From contig JAQWQB010000042.1 of the NCBI GenBank assembly GCA_029245065.1, positions 1-33,887 of the forward strand: a DNA stretch of 33,887 bases, read 5' to 3'. Of the stretch, positions 24,998 to 33,194 are shown in pieces. This stretch comes from Flavobacteriales bacterium. Its GTDB lineage: Bacteria > Bacteroidota > Bacteroidia > Flavobacteriales_D > Sanyastnellaceae. The number at the start of each line of letters is the position of its first letter. The first letter of the stretch is position 1. A program made the position numbers and the translations under genes. The notes beneath the pieces were generated by a model, which worked only from the letters and a program-made list of their open reading frames with translations, was not told the origin of the DNA and searched no databases.

Positions 24998-26199
24998 GAA
25001 ATAGACAGCTTAACATGATGAATAACGTAATCTATTTGGTCATCTGTCATTCCATACCACACAGGAAGTGATATCTCATTTTCATACGCCCTAAAGGCTT
25101 TAGGGTAGTCGTCCATCGTATAACCTAAGTTCTTGTAGAACGAAAGGAGAGGGAGGGGCTGAAAATGCACATTGGCTGAAACGCCGTTCTCTGCCATCCT
25201 AGTGATCACGGCATCGCGTTGGTCTTCAGAGAAATCATTGAGACGAAGCAAGTAAAGGTGGTAAGAAGAGTTCCAATCTGCCGAAGTAAACGTTGGGGTG
25301 TTGCACTGCTTTAACGATGAGAATGCAGCCGTATATCGATCGCAAATTCGTTTCCTAAAAGCCAACGTTTCGCTGTAACGTTCCAGTTCTACCCTGCCAA
25401 TGGCCGCTTGCATATCGGTCATGTTGCACTTGAAACCAGCTTCAATAACGTCGTAGCGCCATGCGCCCGCTTTGGTTTTTGAAAGGGCATCTTTTGTTTG
25501 GCCATGCAACGAGCTGATCTTGAAACGTCGCTTGATGGCTTCGTTATCAAATGGCGCGGGAAGGTTAAAAACCAAAGCGCCTCCTTCAGCCGTGGTGAGG
25601 TTCTTTACCGCGTGGAATGAAAATCCAGTGACGTCAGCATGGTTGCCTACTTTTTTTCCTTTGTATTCAGCACCAAACGAATGAGCCGCATCCGCAAGAA
25701 ACAAGATGCGACCGAGCTGTTCTTGGTGTTCTCCGTTGGCATTGAACATAGCCCGTTTGGAAGCGATTAGCGCGTTGATGGCATCATAGTCAACAGGGTT
25801 GCCTGCTACGTCAACCGGCATAATGACTTTGGTCTTGCTGGTAATAGCGGCTTCTAGGTCTTCCAAACAGATCCAACAGCCGTCTTCCATGCTGTCAACC
25901 ATAACCGGGGTGGCTCCCACATGCTTCACGATGTTGGCGGTCGCAGCATAGGTGTAGGCAGGGATAATCACTTCGTCTCCTTCGCCTACATTGAACCAAC
26001 GCAAAACCAGTTCGCAGGCATTTGTCCAAGAGTTCAGCGCAATGACATTGCTGCATCCCAGGTAGTTCTCAAGGTCTGATTCGAACCCCATGGTTTGCGG
26101 TCCGGTGGTGATCCATCCTGATTTCAGAACAGCGGTAACCGCATCAATCGTCACTTGATCAATACGCGGAGGAGAAAAGGGAACCGTTTGGTGTTGCAT
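24994..26199 (-). CDS. DegT/DnrJ/EryC1/StrS family aminotransferase
   Basis: 401 residues, normal for the family. The N-terminal S-P-P-R-I-D and S-G-W-I-T-T-G-P pattern, L-N-S-W-T-N-A (56-61), L-A-D-A-A-H-S-F-G (168-176; Asp170) and F-H-A-V-K-N-L (Lys199, the PLP lysine) are all present. It makes an amino sugar by transamination of a nucleotide-bound keto sugar in the cytoplasm, and being translationally coupled to the sugar transferase it most likely feeds it. A dehydratase and an acetyltransferase of such pathways are not next to it. Confidence 0.9.
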   Translation of the reverse strand: MQHQTVPFSPPRIDQVTIDAVTAVLKSGWITTGPQTMGFESDLENYLGCSNVIALNSWTNACELVLRWFNVGEGDEVIIPAYTYAATANIVKHVGATPVMVDSMEDGCWICLEDLEAAITSKTKVIMPVDVAGNPVDYDAINALIASKRAMFNANGEHQEQLGRILFLADAAHSFGAEYKGKKVGNHADVTGFSFHAVKNLTTAEGGALVFNLPAPFDNEAIKRRFKISSLHGQTKDALSKTKAGAWRYDVIEAGFKCNMTDMQAAIGRVELERYSETLAFRKRICDRYTAAFSSLKQCNTPTFTSADWNSSYHLYLLRLNDFSEDQRDAVITRMAENGVSANVHFQPLPLLSFYKNLGYTMDDYPKAFRAYENEISLPVWYGMTDDQIDYVIHHVKLSIS

Positions 26200-26203
26200 G
26201 CCA

Positions 26204-26211
26204 CAAAAGTA
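26204..26211 (-). promoter_or_regulatory. -7 box TACTTTTG before the DegT aminotransferase
   Basis: Read on the minus strand as TACTTTTG, 4 bases before the ATG (26197-26199). A transcript would be leaderless or nearly so. The nearest TTTG (26225-26228) is too close to be a normal -33. Confidence 0.5.
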
Positions 26212-26277
26212 ATAGAGTTCAAGTCAAAAGGTGATTTCTTCTCCTAATTTGTATATATTTCATAAAACCCTTTGGGT

Positions 26278-26511
26278 ATGTGGCAAGAAAAAGACAACAA
26301 ACTAGTAAGAGAATTTCGCTTCAAGGACTTTCAAGAGGCATTTACTTTCATGGTTAGAGTGGCATTCATTGCAGAAAAGATGAATCACCACCCTGATTGG
26401 TACAATGTCTATAATTACGTGCGAATTGAATTGACAACCCATGACAACGGACATATGGTAACGAACAAGGACCGTCAGTTCGCCATGGAGATCGATTTGA
26501 TCCTCGCTTAG
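26278..26511 (+). CDS. 4a-hydroxytetrahydrobiopterin dehydratase (pterin dehydratase)
   Basis: 77 residues from the ATG at 26278 (an in-frame TTG lies two codons earlier). The active-site motif H-H-P-D-W (His37, His38 region) and N-V-Y-N-Y-V with L-T-T-H-D are diagnostic of the PCD/DCoH family. The enzyme regenerates the pterin cofactor after phenylalanine or similar hydroxylation. No hydroxylase is nearby. Its TAG stop overlaps the complementary TAA of the convergent DUF3108 gene. Confidence 0.9.
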   Translation: MWQEKDNKLVREFRFKDFQEAFTFMVRVAFIAEKMNHHPDWYNVYNYVRIELTTHDNGHMVTNKDRQFAMEIDLILA

Positions 26512-27290
26512 TCTTCCAGCAGATAGATTTTCGCCTTCCCCACTTTTAGATCGGTTTCGATGTAAACCGGTATTCGCTGGGCGTCATTGGTGACGTATAC
26601 TTCCATGTGTTCACCTTCTTTGAAAATGGTGCCTTTGATTAGGGAAGGTTTGAACAAGATGCATTCAATTTTCTCATTCGTTCTGGGGTTCTTCCAGGTT
26701 ACCTCACCACTGTATCGGAGGTAGCTTTCGTAGTATCCACCATCGAGGTAAAACTTCAACGGCACTTTTTCCCCTTCCGTCATGGAGGAAAAGTCAAGCG
26801 CGCGGCAATAGTAAATTGCAGTTACTACATCCAACGCATCTTCCTTGTATTCCATGACGCCATGCCGCTCATTTGCTTCGTCATCATCTGTAATGCGGTA
26901 GTAGATGGAATCGGCTTTCACATGGTAATCTCTGTCGAACACATTTGAGCCTTCAAAACCTTGTCGTTTGAATCGGAGGGAAGCGAGGTTGGTGGTGCTG
27001 TACGACTCGTATTTAGAATCTACTTCATAGAACCAATCCCATTTGGGGTAGCTTTTGCCATGTCCGGTGAAGTGCCAGAATTGCTCTCCTTCCACAAGGG
27101 TGTCTCCAACCGTAAAAGTGGCTACGCCTGCATTGGCCCAAATAAGCCCCCACTGGTACACCAATTCGTACTTGAGTTCTTCCCCTTTTTTGAACGGCAG
27201 ACTCGTTTGCCCAAGGCTAGACAATGAAAAGCCAAGAGCAAAAAAAAGGCCCCAAAAGAGGGGCCTGATATGTTGACTATAGTAGGTCAA
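26508..27290 (-). CDS. DUF3108 protein, exported
   Basis: 260 residues with a signal peptide (R-P-L-F-W-G-L-F-F-A-L-G, cut after S-L-G-Q near 28). The body fits DUF3108: beta-rich with F-K-K-G-E-E-L-K-Y-E-L (about 33-43) and a late V-Y-V-T-N-D-A-Q-R-I-P-V. Function is unknown; probably periplasmic. The only start is TTG at 27290, three bases after the DUF1573 stop and in the same frame. A strong terminator-like hairpin lies in codons 9-17, so reduced expression or regulated read-through is possible. Confidence 0.8.
   Translation of the reverse strand: MTYYSQHIRPLFWGLFFALGFSLSSLGQTSLPFKKGEELKYELVYQWGLIWANAGVATFTVGDTLVEGEQFWHFTGHGKSYPKWDWFYEVDSKYESYSTTNLASLRFKRQGFEGSNVFDRDYHVKADSIYYRITDDDEANERHGVMEYKEDALDVVTAIYYCRALDFSSMTEGEKVPLKFYLDGGYYESYLRYSGEVTWKNPRTNEKIECILFKPSLIKGTIFKEGEHMEVYVTNDAQRIPVYIETDLKVGKAKIYLLED
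27240..27266 (-). terminator. Terminator-like hairpin inside the DUF3108 start
   Basis: On the minus strand AGGCCCC pairs perfectly with GGGGCCT over a six-base loop and is followed by seven T, a textbook rho-independent terminator about 30 bases after the DUF1573 stop. It also codes for the signal peptide of the DUF3108 protein. Confidence 0.75.
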
Positions 27291-27293
27291 ATA

Positions 27294-27857
27294 TTATTGA
27301 GCAGCAGGAGTAACTTGCGCTTTGATAGTAAGAACAGTTTGTTCTGGATCAGTGTTAGCAGTTACTGTTACACGCTTTGTTTGGCTGTTTTTCTTTCCTT
27401 TTGAGTTGAAGGCCACTTTGATTTCACCTTCTGCTCCAGGAGCGATAGGCTCTTTTGGACACTGTGGTACAGTACATCCGCAAGATCCTTTGCACATTTC
27501 AAGAATCAATGGCTCAGTTCCTGTGTTGGTGAACTTGAAGATGTGCTCAACACGATCTCCTTCGTCCATGGTACCGAAGTCCCACTCGTACTCTTCGAAT
27601 TCAATTGTACTTGTTGGCAAAAGAGAAGACTTTGAAGGCTCCTTAGCCGCCTCTTTCTTCGCTTTATCTCTAGCTGGATCATACTTCGCTGGCTGAGCGT
27701 TTTCCTGACGGTCCGGCTGTGTAGCAGCAATGGTTGCATTCTCGTCAATAGGCTTGAACACTTGTTCGTCACCAGACTTGTTATACATGTTGTAAGCAAT
27801 TGCTCCAAGAAGGATGGCTATAACTGCCAATAATCCGATTTTCAATCCGTTATTCAT
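27294..27857 (-). CDS. DUF1573 protein, membrane-anchored
   Basis: 187 residues from the ATG at 27855-27857; a frame open 14 codons further upstream overlaps the promoter. An N-terminal membrane helix (G-L-L-A-V-I-A-I-L-L-G-A-I-A) is followed by a charged linker and one DUF1573 domain: F-D-F-G-like E-W-D-F-G-T (about 96-101), F-K-F-T-N-T-G-T-E-P-L and C-K-G-S-C-G-C-T-V-P-Q-C-P-K-E-P-I. The Ig-like fold is common in exported Bacteroidota proteins; its role is unknown. The domain carries four cysteines in its conserved loop, more than usual. Confidence 0.85.
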   Translation of the reverse strand: MNNGLKIGLLAVIAILLGAIAYNMYNKSGDEQVFKPIDENATIAATQPDRQENAQPAKYDPARDKAKKEAAKEPSKSSLLPTSTIEFEEYEWDFGTMDEGDRVEHIFKFTNTGTEPLILEMCKGSCGCTVPQCPKEPIAPGAEGEIKVAFNSKGKKNSQTKRVTVTANTDPEQTVLTIKAQVTPAAQ

Positions 27858-27880
27858 GATTCTATTTTTTCGTAGCTCCA

Positions 27881-27888
27881 CAAAAGTA
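27881..27888 (-). promoter_or_regulatory. -7 box TACTTTTG before the DUF1573 gene
   Basis: Minus-strand TACTTTTG 23 bases before the ATG, an exact -7 match with a normal leader length. The -33 is poor. Confidence 0.5.
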
Positions 27889-27949
27889 GTAAAATGCATT
27901 GAAGCCTTTACCGTTCGCTAACTACCTTTTAGTTAATGACTTGTTAAAG

Positions 27950-29560
27950 TTAAAAATCTGAGTGTGCCAATTTTGCTTTCTCAAAGGTCCCATCTTTCAA
28001 TACCTCAACGGCTTTTTTGAAAGACGGATTCAAATCGTTAATCACATTGTAAAACACCACCGAGTCAAATAAGTTTCGTCCTACAAGTGCTTTTGTTCTA
28101 ATCTTGACAGCGTTCACAGAAGTCTTCCAATCTTCTTCCACGAAGGGAATTTCTTCTTTTTCGGCGTACGCAATGAACTCTTCCATCATCTGATCTGTGA
28201 CTTCAAATTTATCGATGAAATCGCGGTCTGTCGGATAGTCTTTCATCAGTTTTTTCCTGTTGCCGTCTACCCATTGCAAGATGAATTGGTTCATCGTTCC
28301 TGTTCGGATGAGGTCAGAGAAATAAGCTGAAGATTGCGTAGTATCAATTGAAACGAAGATGTCTGGAAGAATTCCTCCACCCCCGTATACGGTACGTTTC
28401 TTAATGTTGGTTTTGAACTTCAGCGAATCAGGGAATTCAAGTCCGTCCATAGACATCAGCTCACCGTTCTCATAGCGTTCGTACTTTTCTTTTCGGTACG
28501 CTTCAACACCATCTTCGTACGGCTTTTGAATGCATCGTCCAGAAGGCGTGTAGTACTTTTGAACCGTGAGTCGAACGAAAGATCCATCTGGCAATGGAAC
28601 CGGACGTTGAACCAATCCTTTTCCAAATGAACGTCTGCCTACAACCAAACCACGGTCCCAATCTTGAACAGCTCCGGTCACAATTTCACTTGCACTCGCT
28701 GATCCTTCATCGATGAGGACAACAAGTCGTCCTTTTTCGAACATACCTTCCCTATGCGACATTGTCTCTTCCTTCGGGAAGCTTCTTCCTTCGGTGTAAA
28801 CAAGGAGTTTGTTGTCTGTTAGGAATTCATCAGCCATTTCGATGGCCGTTTGAAGCAATCCACCGCCGTTTCCTTGCAGATCAAGAATAAGGCTGTTCAT
28901 TCCTTCTGCCTTCAATTTGATGAGGGCAGCGCGTAATTCACGCATCGTGGTCTTCGCAAAACGGCTCACTTTAACGTAGCCGATGTTGTCATCCACCATG
29001 AAACTAGCATCTACTGAATAAATTGGAATGCGATCACGTGTGATTTCGTAATCAGTTAATTTTTTCGACTTTCCACGCTTAACGCCAACCGTTACTTTCG
29101 TTCCTTTTGGCCCTTTCAGCAAGGCCATAACATCGGTATTCTTGATGCCAATTCCAGCAGCCGTTTCTCCGTCCACGGTAACAATCTTGTCTCCAGACAT
29201 CAATCCGACCTTTTCAGAAGGTCCGCCAGCAATGGTAGAAACAACAAAAATGGTGTCCTTCATGATGTTGAACTGAACACCAATGCCTTCAAAATTCCCA
29301 TTCAATGGTTCATTCGCGGCTTGAATATCTTCTTTGGAAATGTACACTGAGTGCGGATCAAGTTCCGTCAGCATATTGGTGATAGCTGTTTCAACAAGGT
29401 GCTCGCTGTCAACTGAATCAACGTACATCTGCTCGATGTAGTAAAGTAGTGTGTTGAATTTTTCAACGGTAGCGGCGGGATCAGCTTTTTGCGCATTGAC
29501 CTGGGTAAACGAAGCACACAGAAAGGCTGCGGTAAGCCCTTTAACTAGTAATTTTCTCAT
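27950..29560 (-). CDS. S41 family C-terminal processing protease
   Basis: 536 residues. A signal peptide (to about residue 24) leads to an N-terminal helical part with L-T-E-L-D-P-H-S-V-Y (65-74), a PDZ domain (about 85-165, including G-I-G-V-Q-F and G-D-K-I) and the protease core. The catalytic Ser is in G-S-A-S-A-S-E-I (Ser289) and the Lys in S-F-G-K-G-L-V-Q (Lys314), 25 residues later as in known processing proteases. It should act in the periplasm, trimming C-termini of exported proteins. The gene stands alone between pbpC and DUF1573. Confidence 0.93.
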   Translation of the reverse strand: MRKLLVKGLTAAFLCASFTQVNAQKADPAATVEKFNTLLYYIEQMYVDSVDSEHLVETAITNMLTELDPHSVYISKEDIQAANEPLNGNFEGIGVQFNIMKDTIFVVSTIAGGPSEKVGLMSGDKIVTVDGETAAGIGIKNTDVMALLKGPKGTKVTVGVKRGKSKKLTDYEITRDRIPIYSVDASFMVDDNIGYVKVSRFAKTTMRELRAALIKLKAEGMNSLILDLQGNGGGLLQTAIEMADEFLTDNKLLVYTEGRSFPKEETMSHREGMFEKGRLVVLIDEGSASASEIVTGAVQDWDRGLVVGRRSFGKGLVQRPVPLPDGSFVRLTVQKYYTPSGRCIQKPYEDGVEAYRKEKYERYENGELMSMDGLEFPDSLKFKTNIKKRTVYGGGGILPDIFVSIDTTQSSAYFSDLIRTGTMNQFILQWVDGNRKKLMKDYPTDRDFIDKFEVTDQMMEEFIAYAEKEEIPFVEEDWKTSVNAVKIRTKALVGRNLFDSVVFYNVINDLNPSFKKAVEVLKDGTFEKAKLAHSDF

Positions 29561-29741
29561 TTTCGAAATTGCCTTTTTCCTTGTGGAACAAGAATCAGAC
29601 CATGAAGGTAGTCTTTACTAGTGTACTCCCCCAATTAAAAAAGGTTAACATATACCGCGTTTTCTTTTCAGGCGCCTGTGAAGGAAGGGGGCTGCGATTG
29701 AAATTCCCGACTTGAAAAGCATCTTTCGGCCCCCAAACCAA

Positions 29742-32066
29742 TCATTCAATTTGGAAGGTACTTACTTGAATTTCGCCTTCGAGATTGACCACAAGAAGTT
29801 GATGTTTACCAGGTGAAACTGTTCGTTCCATTTCATGGATTCCTTGTGTGGTTCCGATGTATAAATCGTCTAAATGCCAATGCAACGTTTCTCCGTTATT
29901 TGCCACTTTCATAACCAGCGGTTGCTGACCTGATTGCATGTCCACAGGAAGTTTTATGGTAGCCTTGTGAAGCGGATGAAGTATGGAAAAATCTGCTTCA
30001 GTTGACTTGTTGTAACAATCTGGATTCCAGGGTGGTATCTCTCTGTGTTCTGGGTGGCTATTTTTGAAATACCACGTTTCCAAGGCAGGCAAGGAGAACC
30101 AATTAATAGCCAGTGGTTTAGCATCGCAGGACCGATCAACGCGTTGGGTTTTTTGCGCATTGACAAAGATGGGAACGTGGTACGGACAAGCGCTTGCTTC
30201 AATGCAATGATGAGAGGTGTAGACGGTATCAATGGTTGTGCAATGTCTGCTTGCTCGATGTCCACTTTGGCGGCAGATCCGCAACGGCACAAATTCGTCT
30301 TCAGGTGGATGAAACCAAGTGGTAGCTGGAAGGATGTCGAAGAGGTCAAAAAGAATAGGGGCGGCGGCTTGAGATCCAATCACACCAGGCCGTCCAACTC
30401 CGTCTGCATTTCCAACCCAGACCAGCACTACATATTCCGGAGTGCATCCTACTGCCCAAGCATCTCTGAAACCATAGCTGGTACCTGTTTTCCATCCGAT
30501 TCTACGTGAACTTCCCAATTGCTCCCACCCAGCTTCAGAGGCCGGACGGTTGACTTTGAACAAGGCTTCCATGGTATGAAAGGCACTTCCTGCGCTAAAC
30601 GTCAAAGGCTCTGAGCGCAAGGAGGGATCTTCATCTTGGTTGAGGTCGTGCCTGAATAAGGGATGCTTCGCAGCATATTTCCCATTGGTGTCATAAAAGG
30701 TATTCAACGTATGCGCCATTTCGGCATAAGCACTTGCTAGTTGAATCGGCGTCACTTCTCCGCCCCCAAGAATGAGAGACAATCCGTAGTGTGAAGAGGG
30801 CTGGTTTAAGTTTCGAAACCCGCTGTTTAGTAGCACGTCGTGAAAAGGAGTGACACCGTAAGTTTTAAGCATTTCAACAGCAGGCACATTGAGCGATCGG
30901 GCGAGTGCTTCGTCGGCGGGAACAACACCCCGGTATGATTTGTCGAAGTTTTTTGGGGCGAAGCCACTGAAGTTCACTGGTACATCTCGGAGCAGTTGTT
31001 TGGGGGTGATAAAGCCGTCGTCTAACATGGCGGCATAGAGGAAAGGTTTTAAAGTGCTTCCCGGACTTCTAAGCGCTTCCAACACATCTACATGCTCGCC
31101 TTGACCTGGCGTTCCGACGTTGCCTATGTAGCTCACGATTTGCTGTTTTTTAACGTCGATAATGAGCGCAGCAGCGTTGTGGACTAAATTCTCGGCAAGC
31201 ACTTTTTGGTGTCGGCTGATGACTTTTTCTGCTTCTGTTTGAAGCGTGACATCGAGACTTGAAATAGAGCGTTTGCCTTTCCCTCTGTCCATTTTGGTGA
31301 GCAGGTGCATGGCTTTTTGGGGAAGTCTTTTGGGCTTGTCAGGAAGCCCTTCTTCAATGCTTAGTTCATAGGTCAAAAGATCCATGGCTCCCTGTTCGTG
31401 CAGGGTTTTGAGCAACCTGTTTCGTTTTGCTTTGAGCGCGTCTCTGTTTTTCCCTGGGTGCATAAGAGAAGGCGCATTGGGTAGCACGGCAAGCGTGGCT
31501 GTTTCGGCCCATGTTAATTGATGAGGCGCACAGTTAAAGTACCGCCAAGAGGCCGCTTCAAGGCCCACTACATTTCCACCCATGGGAGCGTGGGTGGCAT
31601 ACATGAGCATGATTTCGTCTTTCGAATACTTGGTTTCAAGGCGCAGTGCACGAATGATTTCTTTTGCCTTTTCGAAGTACGTTCGTCTGGGGTTTCCTCT
31701 GCTCATGCGAATCACTTGCATGCTGATGGTTGAACCTCCACTCACGACTTCCGTGTTCTTGAAGTTTTGATAAAGTGCTCTAGCGATACTCGGGAAGTGG
31801 ACACCTATGTGGGAATCGAAATGTTTGTCTTCAAACGTGGTTATTGCTTCGCGAAATCGGATCGGTACGCTATCTGGTGTTGCAAAGCGCCATTGTTGAT
31901 CAGCTGCAATTCGCGCAGCAAGTAATTGCTCATTTTGATCTAAGAGAACCGGGGATGTGGGAACCGTGAACAAGGTGGGTGGGAGGCAAAACCAAAACCA
32001 GATAAGGAGTAGAAGTACTCCAAATCTAATTAGTCTTTTATGTCGTCTTCGGTAACCTAAATACAC
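29742..32066 (-). CDS. pbpC: Penicillin-binding protein 1C
   Basis: 774 residues, near the family norm. An N-terminal anchor (about 14-28) precedes a glycosyltransferase domain with F-E-D-K-H-F (Glu79) and G-G-S-T-I-S-M-Q (110-117), then a transpeptidase domain with S-T-L-K (Ser337, Lys340), S-L-N (391-393) and K-T-G-T-S (526-530), and a C-terminal biPBP domain (from about 690). All catalytic motifs are intact. It polymerises glycan and may crosslink peptidoglycan. In many bacteria pbpC sits next to an alpha-2-macroglobulin gene, which is not seen here. The start is GTG. Confidence 0.93.
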   Translation of the reverse strand: MYLGYRRRHKRLIRFGVLLLLIWFWFCLPPTLFTVPTSPVLLDQNEQLLAARIAADQQWRFATPDSVPIRFREAITTFEDKHFDSHIGVHFPSIARALYQNFKNTEVVSGGSTISMQVIRMSRGNPRRTYFEKAKEIIRALRLETKYSKDEIMLMYATHAPMGGNVVGLEAASWRYFNCAPHQLTWAETATLAVLPNAPSLMHPGKNRDALKAKRNRLLKTLHEQGAMDLLTYELSIEEGLPDKPKRLPQKAMHLLTKMDRGKGKRSISSLDVTLQTEAEKVISRHQKVLAENLVHNAAALIIDVKKQQIVSYIGNVGTPGQGEHVDVLEALRSPGSTLKPFLYAAMLDDGFITPKQLLRDVPVNFSGFAPKNFDKSYRGVVPADEALARSLNVPAVEMLKTYGVTPFHDVLLNSGFRNLNQPSSHYGLSLILGGGEVTPIQLASAYAEMAHTLNTFYDTNGKYAAKHPLFRHDLNQDEDPSLRSEPLTFSAGSAFHTMEALFKVNRPASEAGWEQLGSSRRIGWKTGTSYGFRDAWAVGCTPEYVVLVWVGNADGVGRPGVIGSQAAAPILFDLFDILPATTWFHPPEDEFVPLRICRQSGHRASRHCTTIDTVYTSHHCIEASACPYHVPIFVNAQKTQRVDRSCDAKPLAINWFSLPALETWYFKNSHPEHREIPPWNPDCYNKSTEADFSILHPLHKATIKLPVDMQSGQQPLVMKVANNGETLHWHLDDLYIGTTQGIHEMERTVSPGKHQLLVVNLEGEIQVSTFQIE

Positions 32067-32085
32067 ATCTTAATCTTGCTATGGC

Positions 32086-32093
32086 TAAAGATA
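32086..32093 (-). promoter_or_regulatory. Possible -7 box TATCTTTA before pbpC
   Basis: Minus-strand TATCTTTA, one base off TAnnTTTG, 19 bases before the pbpC start. Weak -33. Confidence 0.3.
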
Positions 32094-32162
32094 AGCGGTC
32101 GAATTGGTTTACCGTTGCTGTAGTAGAAAGTGTTGTGGTTTTCCTAGAAAGTGTAAACTGGT

Positions 32163-32212
32163 GAAATAACTATAGCTTGTTATTTCGCATTTTCATATCA
32201 CCCATTTGGGTG
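32163..32212. promoter_or_regulatory. Two palindromes before the AraC gene, candidate operators
   Basis: GAAATAAC (32163-32170) and GTTATTTC (32179-32186) form a perfect 8-bp inverted repeat with an 8-base spacer. Thirteen bases later, CACCCA-TT-TGGGTG (32199-32212) is a second perfect palindrome. They lie in the shared upstream region of pbpC and the AraC gene, and could bind the regulator or form RNA hairpins. Confidence 0.4.
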
Positions 32213-32308
32213 AGGGATATTTCGAGTTAATTGAGCAATTTTGAATTGGAGGTTGAGCACGAGCTAGGTGTTCCAAGCTCTGTATCATCTGAAAACACCT
32301 TATCTACC

Positions 32309-33115
32309 ATGAATACGAATCTTGTTTCAATTTGTCGAATCACAGATGCGACAACCATCAAAAGAAACGAACACGACTATGCCGTTTGTTGGATTAAAGA
32401 GGGAATCACCGGAGTAGAGATTGACGGAGTTTTGCATACCGACTTAGCAAACTCGATATTGTTTTTACATCCGCAGTTTGACTGGAAGATCAGCAAACAA
32501 GCGGCGGATTCTTTTGCGGGTTATGTGATGTACCTGCCGAAGGAAACATTCGACACACAAGTACTCAGGGGCTTGCATATTCACAAGGTGCAACTATTCG
32601 CCGCGAATGAAATTCCGTTGTTCAAGCTCAGTCCGGGAATAGAACGACGAACGCAAGATATATTGGAGATGATAGATGAGCTTTCGGGTTCACACTTGAA
32701 CAAACGCGAAGACGGCATTTTATCTTTACTGAACACGTTTTTTGTTTACTGCGATGGGCAATGCAACATCAAGTCAGTCATTACTGGTTCGAATTCAAAA
32801 GCGAATTTGGTGTATCAATTCAAGCAACTGGTGAATAGAGATGTATTAGAGAACCATGAAGTAAGCTATTACGCCGAGTTGTTGAATATCTCGCCCAAGT
32901 ATTTGAATGACTGCGTTCAAGAGGTGATTTCAACCAGTGTAAAAAGTATTATCGTAGAGCAATTGGTGATGCGTTCCAGACGAGAACTTCGATTCTCTAG
33001 CAAGTCCATCAAAGAAATTAGTTTCGAGTTAGGATTTTCTTCTCCCGATTACTTCAGTTCATTTTTCAAAACGCATGCTGGAATGTCGCCTTCAGGAATG
33101 AGAAAAGCGGTTTAG
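32309..33115 (+). CDS. AraC family transcriptional regulator
   Basis: 268 residues from the ATG at 32309; the frame is open to a TTG at 32231, right after a stop, giving 294 residues, but that extension reads as low-complexity Ser/Glu sequence. A cupin-like sensor domain (about 1-140, with G-V-E-I-D-G-V-L) is followed by a C-terminal double helix-turn-helix: Y-A-E-L-L-N-I-S-P-K-Y-L and I-K-E-I-S-F-E-L-G-F-S-S-P-D-Y-F-S-S-F-F-K (the second is diagnostic). It probably controls itself and the cupin gene downstream; the effector is unknown. Confidence 0.85.
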   Translation: MNTNLVSICRITDATTIKRNEHDYAVCWIKEGITGVEIDGVLHTDLANSILFLHPQFDWKISKQAADSFAGYVMYLPKETFDTQVLRGLHIHKVQLFAANEIPLFKLSPGIERRTQDILEMIDELSGSHLNKREDGILSLLNTFFVYCDGQCNIKSVITGSNSKANLVYQFKQLVNRDVLENHEVSYYAELLNISPKYLNDCVQEVISTSVKSIIVEQLVMRSRRELRFSSKSIKEISFELGFSSPDYFSSFFKTHAGMSPSGMRKAV

Positions 33116-33194
33116 TTCGGAAAATCTAGGATGTTACCGTGTTTTTCGCATGGCCTCTTCTTTCGGTTGATAATAGCTTGCAGAAAAAAGAGCT

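Noticed and set aside
27919..27935. TAACTA-N5-TAGTTA inverted repeat between the S41 protease and the DUF1573 gene
   Set aside because: AT-only short stem without a T-tract; can arise by chance in AT-rich intergenic DNA.
30045..30509. A 154-codon plus-strand open frame inside pbpC
   Set aside because: It lies opposite a fully intact penicillin-binding protein, has no family resemblance and looks like the shadow of its codon pattern.
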